Shown piece by piece: positions 27,094 through 34,330 of a DNA stretch of 64,000 nucleotides. The notes beneath the pieces were generated by a model. The model made no database searches. It worked only from the letters and a program-made list of their open reading frames with translations, and was not told the DNA's origin. Source of the stretch: Archangiaceae bacterium (GTDB taxonomy: Bacteria > Myxococcota > Myxococcia > Myxococcales > Myxococcaceae). The translations under genes and the position numbers were made by a program. The stretch's first letter is position 1. Each line of letters starts with the position of its first letter. The stretch is from the NCBI GenBank assembly GCA_016714225.1, contig JADJNS010000019.1, positions 1 through 64,000 of the forward strand, in the 5' to 3' direction.

Positions 27094-27967
27094 ATGGCCA
27101 CAATTCTCGTTACGGGTGGAGCACGCGGGCTCGGCAGGGTCGCCGCCGAGAAGCTCGCCCGACAGGGCCACGAGGTGCTGCTCGCCGCCCGAACCCAGGA
27201 CCAGGCCGTCGCCACGATCGCCGAGATCGCTGCCAAGAGCCCCACCGCCCGCCTCGAGCCTTGCCATGTCGACCTCGCGTCGCTCGCCTCGGTTCGTCAG
27301 CTTGCCGAGGCGGTCTTGCAGCGCGGGCGCCCACTCGATGTTCTGCTCAACGTCGCCGGGTTGATGCCGACCGACCCCGCGCGCCAGGTCTCGCGCGACG
27401 GCTTCCGGAGCTGACCTCGCTGTCAATGCGCTGGCTCCGTTCGTGCTGACCCGGTTGCTGTTGCCCGTTCTCGAGCGGGCGCCGGCCGCGCGCGTCGTCA
27501 ACGTCAGCTCGCGGCTGCACCTGCCCGGCTCGCGCGGGAAGCCCGTCGACTTCGACTTCGACGACCCGAACCTCGAGCGCGGCTACAACCCTGATCGCGC
27601 ATACAAGAACTCGAAGCTCGCCCTGCTCTGGTTCACCTATGAGCTGCAACGCCGCCTCGACGCCTCCAAGGTGACCGTCAACGCCGTCTGCCCCGGCTTC
27701 GTGCCGGTCACTGCGGCAGCGTCGAGCCACAAGCCCTTCGAGCGCTGGCTGATGCGCTCCGTCTTGCGCCACCTGCCGTTCGCGACCTCCGTCGACGCTG
27801 CCACCGACTCGTTGGTGTTCATGGCGACCGACCCCTCCGTCGTCGGCAAAGGCGGGCGCTTCTTCGGCGAGATGAAGGAGATCGCCTCGAGCCCCGAGTC
27901 CCTCGACCCCGAGAAGGCCAGAAAGTTCTGGCAGCTCGCGAGCTCCCTCACCGGGCTTGCGCCCTGA
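27094..27967 (+). pseudogene. Short-chain dehydrogenase/reductase with an apparent one-base frameshift near 27410
   Basis: ATG 27094 opens MATILVTGGARGLGRVAAEK, containing the TGxxxGxG cofactor motif. NVAG follows (DVLLNVAGLM). At about 27410 the frame ends in TGA, but one base away it resumes as ADLAVNALAPFVLTRLLLPV, then NVSSRLH and the catalytic YKNSK (Tyr/Lys). The rebuilt product of about 290 residues resembles retinol dehydrogenase-like SDRs. A single surplus base explains the break. NAD(P)-dependent oxidoreduction of a lipophilic alcohol or ketone is the family guess. Confidence 0.75.
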
Positions 27968-28141
27968 GCCGAGTGGCGTGTGTCGCAGGCAGGCGGACAC
28001 CCCGCAGGCCGCCTGAAGTGGGAGAGCGGCTCCCCGCCAGACGGGTCGATGGCGGAGCAGGGAATACGCCCCGCCCTTGACGGATTTTTTCGCCGCATTA
28101 ATTATTGGCCACCAACCTTCTGGCGACTTCAGGACACGCTC

Positions 28142-28998
28142 ATGTCCCCAAGTTCTCTCAGGTTCGTCGTCGTGCTCGGCGCGCCCTCGCCGACCCGGTC
28201 GAAGTTGCCCGGGGTCGTGTGCCACTGCAGCTCGGCGGCAGAGGCCGACGCCTTGCTCGATGAAGAGCTCCCCGAGGTGCTCGTCGTCGACTGCGCTGTT
28301 CCATGGCACGTCGCCGCAGCCGAGCGCGCTCGTCAGAAGGGCTCGGCGATCGTGGCGATGGTGCCATGCCCCCGCGGGGGGTGCTGGTCGATGAGTGGGT
28401 CTCTGACCCGGCTGTCGAGCCGACGCTGAGCGCCCGCGTCGACCTGGCCGTCGCGCGGGCGAGAGAGCGCCGCCGCGTCGTGCGCCGGTCGTGCACCGAT
28501 GTTCTCACCGGGCTGCCCAACCGACGCGAGCTGTTGCGCGCTGCGGTTCAGCTCGCGGCGCGCGCCCAGCGCACCGGCGAAGCGCTGGCCCTCGTTCTGC
28601 TCGATCTCGACCAATTCAAAGAGGTCAACGATCGGTCTGGGCACCCCGAGGGCGACCGCGTTCTTCGCCGCGTCGGAATGGTGCTGCGTCGTGAGGTTCG
28701 GCAGGGAGAGGTCTGCGGGCGCATCGGCGGCGACGAATTCGCCCTCGTGCTCACCGGGGGACTCACCGACGCGGCCCTCGCCCGCGACCGCCTCGTCGCC
28801 GCGCTCCGCGAGGCCGGAGTCTCAGCCTCCGGCGGCATCGCGGTGTCTCGCGGCGGCCGGCGCCTTCGACACCTCTACGCCGACGCTGACGCCGCCTTGC
28901 TGGCCGCAAAACGCGGTCGCCCTCGAGCCAGTGCGCTGCCGAGGGTTCATTCCAGATGGAAGGAGGTTGAATCGAACGACCAACTGAGCATGACGTGA
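28142..28998 (+). pseudogene. GGDEF diguanylate cyclase with an N-terminal receiver-like region, apparent frameshift near 28370
   Basis: From ATG 28142 the first frame reads MSPSSLRFVVVLGAPSPTRS and EVLVVDCAVPWHVAAAERAR, a degenerate receiver-like fold. At the CCCCC/GGGGGG run near 28370 the frame slips, and the second frame gives VLTGLPNRRELL and the active-site phrase GRIGGDEFALVL. The intact GGDEF motif predicts c-di-GMP synthesis. The homopolymer position makes a missing base the simplest explanation. The last residues are weak and followed by a terminator. Confidence 0.72.
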
Positions 28999-29066
28999 AC
29001 AGCACAGCACAGACACACACAACCCACCGACCTGCAGAGACAGGTCTTCCCAACTGAGCACCTCCG

Positions 29067-29102
29067 AAGGGCCGGCCTTTTGCGCTGGCCCTTCTTTTTT
29101 TT
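29067..29102 (+). terminator. Rho-independent terminator
   Basis: AAGGGCC pairs with GGCCCTT, and the stem extends inward by GGC/GCT. The loop is about seven bases and is followed by a run of eight or more T. It lies 70 bases after the GGDEF gene and insulates hsp20 from it. Confidence 0.85.
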
Positions 29103-29136
29103 GGGGGGGAGGCGACGCACGCGTCATCGCCGGTGT

Positions 29137-29161
29137 TTGACAGCGCAATGCGCTGCATTAT
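29137..29161 (+). promoter_or_regulatory. Candidate hsp20 promoter with embedded palindrome
   Basis: TTGACA (29137-29142) is a perfect -35 element. A weak -10 (TTATCG or TATCGA, from 29158) follows at 15-16 bp. Between them lies the palindrome AGCGCA-A-TGCGCT (29142-29154), a possible repressor site. The hsp20 ATG is about 50 bases downstream with AAGGAG before it. Confidence 0.4.
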
Positions 29162-29209
29162 CGAAGGTGCGCGGCCGTCAGTGGTCCGCTTGAACGAAAG
29201 GAGAATGCA

Positions 29210-29680
29210 ATGCTGGTGAAATGGAATCCGTTTGCGAATGGTGGCATCGCACGCTCTGCGGCGCCGGTGCCTGAGCTCGACGAGCTCTTCCGCGAGGCAG
29301 ACCGACTCTTCGAGGGAGCCTTTGCGACGCCCTCGACCTGGACCAGCCGTACCGGAGTGCCCCCTGCGGACATTCATGAGACCCAGGACGAGCTGGTGCT
29401 GACCATCGACCTGCCGGGCTACGACCCCAAGTCGCTCGACCTTCAGGTCGAAGGCGACGTGTTGACGGTTCGAGCGACGCGCGATGCGCAGCGGATGGGG
29501 AACGCCCGATGGTTCCGGCAAGAGCGCTCGTACGGTCAGGTCGCCCGCTCGTTCGTGCTGCCCAGCTCAGTGGATGCGACGAAGTGCGAGGCACGCTGCG
29601 AGCACGGGGTTCTGACGGTGACGCTCCCGAAGCGCGAAGAGGCGAAGCCGCGCAGCATCGCTGTGACCGTGAAGAGCTAA
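29210..29680 (+). CDS. Small heat-shock protein, Hsp20/alpha-crystallin family
   Basis: A 156-residue ATP-independent chaperone. The alpha-crystallin domain runs from about residue 48 to 145: PPADIHETQDELVLTIDLPG, GYDPKSLDLQVEGDVLTVRA and RSFVLPSSVDATKCEARCEH, ending GVLTVTLPK. The short N-terminal arm (VPELDELFREADRLFEGAF) is the usual oligomerisation segment. A good ribosome-binding site AAGGAG precedes the ATG. It is monocistronic between two terminators and probably stress-induced. Confidence 0.95.
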   Translation: MLVKWNPFANGGIARSAAPVPELDELFREADRLFEGAFATPSTWTSRTGVPPADIHETQDELVLTIDLPGYDPKSLDLQVEGDVLTVRATRDAQRMGNARWFRQERSYGQVARSFVLPSSVDATKCEARCEHGVLTVTLPKREEAKPRSIAVTVKS

Positions 29681-29697
29681 GTCCTCGTGCACGAGGC

Positions 29698-29735
29698 GGC
29701 GCAGGGCTTGCCCGTCGTGGAGCCCTGCGCCTTTT
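29698..29735 (+). terminator. Rho-independent terminator after hsp20
   Basis: GGCGCAGGGCT and AGCCCTGCGCC form an 11-bp perfect stem with a 12-base loop, followed by TTTT. It starts 17 bases after the hsp20 stop and also precedes the end of the converging gene at 29757. Confidence 0.85.
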
Positions 29736-29756
29736 ACGCGGCTCTGGGAGAGTTCT

Positions 29757-31865
29757 TCAGGGCGGGCAGCCGATCGCCGGCCCGTTGAAGTTGCCCGTGT
29801 TGCGCGAATCGCGCGCGTACTTGGGCCACGGAGCGCTCGGGTCGAGCGCCTGCCCAGGCGTCGCGTCGACGAGGTAGCTGACCAGCCAGCCTGACTCGGT
29901 GGCGAGGTACAGCACCGCCGTCTGGCTCGACGGGCGGCGGCGGTTGCAGTCGAGCGTCGGCGAGGCGGTCACTGTGCCGGCTACGGCCGTCGGTAGAGGG
30001 GCGGACCAGTCCGCTCCGGCGTCCGGGGCGAACGCGGTGGGGACGACGAACAGCGAGCCTGCCGGGTCGACGGCGTACAGCTTCGAGTTGCTGCCCAGAA
30101 CTGGTGACGGAGCCGAGGTGCTGGGGAACGTCGATGCCGCGAGCTCGCTCGTCCGCGCCAGCTCGGCCCCGTTCGCGCTCGCCAGGCGAATCAGCCGCAC
30201 CTTGCCGCTGCTGCTGCGAATCAACGAGAACACGTCAGATTGACCGACCACCGGGCTGCTCGTCGGCGTCGAGAGCGTCACGCCGGCATCCCAAGCGTCG
30301 GGGGCCATCGTCGTGCCACTGATGTCGAGCGCGAAGATGCGTCCGTTTCCTGGCCCACCGCCCACAACTCGCGTGCTCGACAACATCGCAAGGCCCGTAC
30401 CGAGGCCGACTCCGCCGACCGACTGGTTGATGGCGCGCAGCGCGACGGAGGTACCGTTGAAGTCGAGGACGCGCAGGTTGCCGTCGCTGCCAATCAGGGC
30501 AGCGGTCGAACCTGACGCCACAACATTTCCAGGCGCCAAGATCGACTGCAACGTGGTCGTCGGAGCACAGTTTTGCGGCTCGGCAACCAGCACCCGCGCG
30601 CGACTGTCGGTCGTGTCAGCTTGGATAGCGATACTTGCCACTGCGGCCGTGTTCTCCGCGAAGAGTGCCACGCCTCCCTCGTTGCCGTTCGTCGTGCCTG
30701 CGCCGCCTCCGGGGCACAGCAAGGGGCCGTCGGCGCCGCTAGAAGCCAGCAGCGTCTTCATCGTGCCCTTCGAGGTAGCGGTAGCGGATTGGTAGAAGAC
30801 ATATTCCCCCGACGCCCCGCGCCCTACCGCGATGACGCCGACGACCGGCTCATCGGCAACACCGGGCCAAGCCACACCACCGTCAGGATTCACAGCGATG
30901 ACACCGGAGTCGGTCATGGACGACAAGCCCACGAAGAGGCGCCCACCGTTTCCAATTGCGGGCGTCGCCTTGATTGCAGCGACTCCGACCCGCCGTGCCC
31001 ACTGCCAGCGGGTGACACGGGCGGTCGCAGACGTCGATGCCCGCTGGGCATTGCCCAGGTCATCCATCCCACTCGCGCTCAGCACGACATCACCCCTGAA
31101 CGCCGGCATCTCGACCTTGCTCAAATCGACGCTGAACTCGCGACACGCCACGCCACCGTCGCCGCAGTTGGTCGACGTCGACAACGCCAGCGCCGTCGCG
31201 CTCCCATAGCGCGCAGACAGCTGCACCGCGCTCAAGTCGAGGTCCGGCGAAGTCACCCGCACCTGAATCGTCTCGTCCTTCCGGAACCCACCGTCATCCG
31301 ACGGGACGAAGTCGGTGACGTTCGTGCCGTAGTCAGGCGTCGGCGAAGCAACCGCCACCGTCAGCGCCGGCCCGGTGAGATCGACCGTGAACCCCACCGA
31401 CGCGTCGACGGCTCCGGAGTAGGCGACCACCTTCCACTGGCTGTCCACCAGGCCCGCGAGCGACAGGTCCCACGTATCGGCGTTCATGCGCGTGAACGTC
31501 CCGGTCCGCGGCGCAGCGCCTCCGTCAGCGCTGGTCGCCGCGTACTGCAGCGCCGTGAGGTCGGCGTTCACCGGCTCCGTCCGCGCTCTGAGCATCAGCG
31601 TCGTCGCCGTCGTCCGGAGCCCCGCATCGGGCGCCTCGAACCGAATCTTCGTCAACGCGGTCGCGCCACCCGCGCCGCCGCCCTGCCCGCCAGCGCCACC
31701 ACCAGCCCCGCTCGTACCGCCACCGGCCGTGCCGCCATCACCGATGACGCACAGGCCGAGCGACACCTCGCAGTAGCCGTCGGGGCAGTCGGCATTGCTC
31801 TGACACGGCTTGCCGCCCACACAGCCCGTCGCCACGAGCACCACCACAGCAAGCAGTCTCTTCAC
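29757..31865 (-). CDS. Lipoprotein with beta-propeller-like repeats
   Basis: A 702-residue protein with a type II signal peptide (MKRLLAVVVLVATGCVGG, lipobox ATGC). A Cys-rich motif follows (CQSNADCPDGYCEVSLGLC), then a Gly/Ala-rich linker and an Ig-like segment. A long series of WD/PQQ-like blades has phrases such as GGRLFVGLSSMTDSGVIAVN and NSKLYAVDPAGSLFVVPT. It is anchored to the cell envelope and probably faces the periplasm or surface. Its start overlaps the stop of the upstream gene (ATGA), so both are in one operon. The function is unknown. Confidence 0.8.
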   Translation of the reverse strand: MKRLLAVVVLVATGCVGGKPCQSNADCPDGYCEVSLGLCVIGDGGTAGGGTSGAGGGAGGQGGGAGGATALTKIRFEAPDAGLRTTATTLMLRARTEPVNADLTALQYAATSADGGAAPRTGTFTRMNADTWDLSLAGLVDSQWKVVAYSGAVDASVGFTVDLTGPALTVAVASPTPDYGTNVTDFVPSDDGGFRKDETIQVRVTSPDLDLSAVQLSARYGSATALALSTSTNCGDGGVACREFSVDLSKVEMPAFRGDVVLSASGMDDLGNAQRASTSATARVTRWQWARRVGVAAIKATPAIGNGGRLFVGLSSMTDSGVIAVNPDGGVAWPGVADEPVVGVIAVGRGASGEYVFYQSATATSKGTMKTLLASSGADGPLLCPGGGAGTTNGNEGGVALFAENTAAVASIAIQADTTDSRARVLVAEPQNCAPTTTLQSILAPGNVVASGSTAALIGSDGNLRVLDFNGTSVALRAINQSVGGVGLGTGLAMLSSTRVVGGGPGNGRIFALDISGTTMAPDAWDAGVTLSTPTSSPVVGQSDVFSLIRSSSGKVRLIRLASANGAELARTSELAASTFPSTSAPSPVLGSNSKLYAVDPAGSLFVVPTAFAPDAGADWSAPLPTAVAGTVTASPTLDCNRRRPSSQTAVLYLATESGWLVSYLVDATPGQALDPSAPWPKYARDSRNTGNFNGPAIGCPP

Positions 31866-32788
31866 GGCAGCGCCCCTCGCAGTCCGACCATCGCTCCGCC
31901 TCGCGTCGGCGCGAGACTGACCTCTGCCGCACCACCGGGCACCGTCACCATGACGACGCCGGCCACTGCGGCGGCGACTCCGACGCCGAGCGCGACTCCA
32001 GCGGCCGTCTCGAGCACCTTTGCCTTTTGAACGTCGGCGACTCGACCCGGGAGGATGTAGCCGGTCTGCGGATCCATCGTGCCCGCGTTCGTGCTCGTGC
32101 CCGCGGCCATCAGCCCTCCGCCGATCGCCAGGCCGATCGCGCCCACCCCGAGCATGACGAAGCCCGCCTTCTTCCGCGCCGACATCGACTCGGGCGGCGC
32201 CTCGACGAACGGCGGAGGAATCGCCGGCGGCGGCTCGACGGCCGCGACCGGCGGGGTGACGCCCACCGCCTGGGCATCTCTCGCCCGCGCATCGACCGGG
32301 AGCTGGCCGATCTTCGCCCGGTCGAGCAGCAGCATGCGCAGCTGGTGCTTGAGCGCTCCGGCGAGCTTCACCGCGCCGTCATCGCGCACCGTCAGCGTCT
32401 CAGGCTGCTTGAGCGGAACACGATCTGCGTCAGCCAGCACCGCGCCGACCTCGTACTCTTTGCCCAGCCGCTTCACCCAGACCAGCAGCGCATAGACCGC
32501 GCGCGTCGTCAGCGCGATGCGCTCGAGGCACTCGACCCGCTCGCGCCCGTGCGGAGCGCAGCGGCCCGAGGGCTCTTCCTTCAGGCGGCGAGCGACGGTC
32601 TCCTCAGAGACGACGGTGAGGTGCTGGGTCTCGACCAGAATGTTTTTGACCTCTGCGTCGAGCTCACCTGCCAGCTGCGCGTCGTCGACGCCCGGCGACA
32701 CCAGCGGGAGAACCGCGATGCGAACCCGCTCTTGGCCTAGAGCAGAACTCCCCGACAGCAGCGCGAGCGCCAGCAGGACACGAGGCAT
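31862..32788 (-). CDS. Exported TolB-N-like protein with membrane segments
   Basis: A 308-residue protein with a Sec signal peptide (MPRVLLALALLSGSSALG). Residues 20-150 (RIAVLPLVSPGVDDAQLAGE, TVVSEETVARRLKEE) resemble the TolB N-terminal/CsgG-like domain that is common in myxobacterial envelope proteins. A Pro-rich linker leads to two hydrophobic segments (AGFVMLGVGAIGLAIGGGLM and AAGVALGVGVAAAVAGVVMV). The C-terminus probably returns to the periplasm. It is translated together with the propeller lipoprotein and may form an envelope complex with it. Confidence 0.75.
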   Translation of the reverse strand: MPRVLLALALLSGSSALGQERVRIAVLPLVSPGVDDAQLAGELDAEVKNILVETQHLTVVSEETVARRLKEEPSGRCAPHGRERVECLERIALTTRAVYALLVWVKRLGKEYEVGAVLADADRVPLKQPETLTVRDDGAVKLAGALKHQLRMLLLDRAKIGQLPVDARARDAQAVGVTPPVAAVEPPPAIPPPFVEAPPESMSARKKAGFVMLGVGAIGLAIGGGLMAAGTSTNAGTMDPQTGYILPGRVADVQKAKVLETAAGVALGVGVAAAVAGVVMVTVPGGAAEVSLAPTRGGAMVGLRGALP

Positions 32789-32928
32789 GGCCCGCGCTTC
32801 TACTCCCGCAATTCGATGCTGTCGCTCAACGCGTGGTCTTCGTGGGCGAGAACGCGAGCCGTGGTCGCGGCGGCGGACGAGCGGTTCGGCGCCAAGACTC
32901 TAGGCGGGTGTGCGTCAGCCGCGGCGCG

Positions 32929-32956
32929 AATAAGACAACGATATCATCGGCTTATT
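32929..32956 (+). promoter_or_regulatory. Nested dyad upstream of the HTH/nucleotidyltransferase pair
   Basis: An outer inverted repeat AATAAG (32929-32934)/CTTATT (32951-32956) and an inner palindrome GATATC (32940-32945) share the same centre, 32942.5. They lie in an AT-rich stretch 55-82 bases before the ATG at 33011. This fits an operator for the encoded helix-turn-helix protein. Confidence 0.5.
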
Positions 32957-33010
32957 TCGCCTCCGCGCCCGATTGGCATTTGGTCGTAGAAGCCCTATAT
33001 TTAGGATGTT

Positions 33011-33763
33011 ATGTCCGATGTTCTCGCCGCTACCCTGTTTCAATCCACCACGCGCTCGGCGGTATTGAACCAGCTCTTCGTCAAGGGCCTCGCCGCTTCG
33101 GTCAGCGAGCTGGCGCGGCGAACGGGGCTGTCACCGCGCTCGGTCGCAAAAGAGGTACGTCACCTCAACCCGACGGGGCTTCTGCTGGTCGAAGCGTTCG
33201 GAGGAGCAGATGTCGTTCGAGCGAACCTCAAGCATGTCGCGGCGCGACACCTCACCGCGCTGTTGAAGACTCCCAGCGCTGCGGCCGCTGACCCCTCTGA
33301 GGCCAAACGAGTGAGAGAGTCGCTCGCTGCCTGGGGAGCTCCATTGGCAGCGGTAAGACCAGCGAAGCACCACGACCTTCAAGAGACCCTCCTTCACGGG
33401 CTCGAGGAGGCTCAGTCTGACGGTGCCGTACTGAGGGTGCTCCCGCTGGTGCTGGCCGGTCATCTCAGCGAAGTCGACTGGACGAGCCTTCGCGAGGGGG
33501 CCCGGCGGCGAAAGGTCAAAGCCGAGCTCGGGCTGCTGGTCGACCTCACCGCCGCGGTGACCGAAGACGTCTCGCTCAACGCGCAGACCAGCGGGCTACA
33601 GGATCGCCGACGGAAGCAGATGCGGTTCCTGCCCGAGGTGAAGAACCGATACGAAGCAGAGCTCGCGAAACAGCGATCTCCAGAGGTGGCCACCCGCTGG
33701 GGCTTCTGGATGAACATGTCGGTGGAGAGCTTCCGCAGCGTCTTCGAAAAGCACCGTGCGTAG
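33011..33763 (+). CDS. Winged helix-turn-helix protein, probable antitoxin/regulator
   Basis: A 250-residue protein. Residues 15-60 form a winged-helix domain (SAVLNQLFVKGLAASVSELA, RRTGLSPRSVAKEVRHLNPT). The remainder is helical. This type is often encoded directly before a nucleotidyltransferase-fold gene in type IV-like (AbiE-like) or DUF6036 toxin-antitoxin pairs, as here. The downstream GTG start lies 8 bases inside its 3' end. It probably represses its own promoter through the nested dyad. Confidence 0.7.
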   Translation: MSDVLAATLFQSTTRSAVLNQLFVKGLAASVSELARRTGLSPRSVAKEVRHLNPTGLLLVEAFGGADVVRANLKHVAARHLTALLKTPSAAAADPSEAKRVRESLAAWGAPLAAVRPAKHHDLQETLLHGLEEAQSDGAVLRVLPLVLAGHLSEVDWTSLREGARRRKVKAELGLLVDLTAAVTEDVSLNAQTSGLQDRRRKQMRFLPEVKNRYEAELAKQRSPEVATRWGFWMNMSVESFRSVFEKHRA

Positions 33764-34325
33764 GTTTACCACGCGCGAGTGCACGGACTTCTTGCGCCGC
33801 GTCGATGCAGAGCTGTCGTCGCCCTGGCAGATCGTATTGATCGGAGGCGGGGCCGTTGCGCTCAAGTACAAGGGCTCACACGCCACGACAGATCTCGATC
33901 TTTGGTCGGTCGCGAGCGCCGACTCCTCTGAGCGAGACTTCTGGGACGCGGTCGACCGAGCGACGGCGGGCTCGCGCGTGCATGTCCCGATTCAGAAGGC
34001 TCCCATCGCCGAGCCGCCCTACTCGTTCGAGGAACGGCTGCTCAAGGTGCCGATTGCGGGGCTCACCAAACTCGAGGTCCTGGTGCCCGACGCGCATGAC
34101 CTCGTCTTGATGAAGGTCGCGCGGGGTGAGGCACACGACCTCGACGCGATCGAAGACATTCATCGTGCGGTTTCGCTCGATCTCGAGACACTCGTCGCGC
34201 GGTACCGAGAGACCGTGCCGCAGGTCGTTGGAAGCAAAGAGATGCACCGGCTCAATTTCCTCGCCGCGGTCGGGCGCCTGTTCGGCGAGAGGGCTGCCGA
34301 GCGGGTCGATACACAGACGCGCTAG
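33756..34325 (+). CDS. Nucleotidyltransferase-fold protein (DUF6036-like), probable toxin
   Basis: A 189-residue protein starting GTG 33756. The motif VLIGGGAVALKYKGSHATTD followed by LDLWSV has the Gly-Gly and Asp-x-Asp pattern of minimal nucleotidyltransferases. Helices follow (TKLEVLVPDAHDLVLMKVAR), as in the DUF6036/AbiEii families, which transfer nucleotides to tRNA or protein and stop growth. The overlap with the HTH gene supports a toxin-antitoxin pair. Toxicity is inferred from the family. Confidence 0.75.
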   Translation: MRRFTTRECTDFLRRVDAELSSPWQIVLIGGGAVALKYKGSHATTDLDLWSVASADSSERDFWDAVDRATAGSRVHVPIQKAPIAEPPYSFEERLLKVPIAGLTKLEVLVPDAHDLVLMKVARGEAHDLDAIEDIHRAVSLDLETLVARYRETVPQVVGSKEMHRLNFLAAVGRLFGERAAERVDTQTR

Positions 34326-34330
34326 CGCGG

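Noticed and set aside
27980..28429. Separate small gene before the GGDEF gene
   Set aside because: After one base in the CCCCC/GGGGGG run it joins the GGDEF frame and reads as its receiver-like N-terminus.
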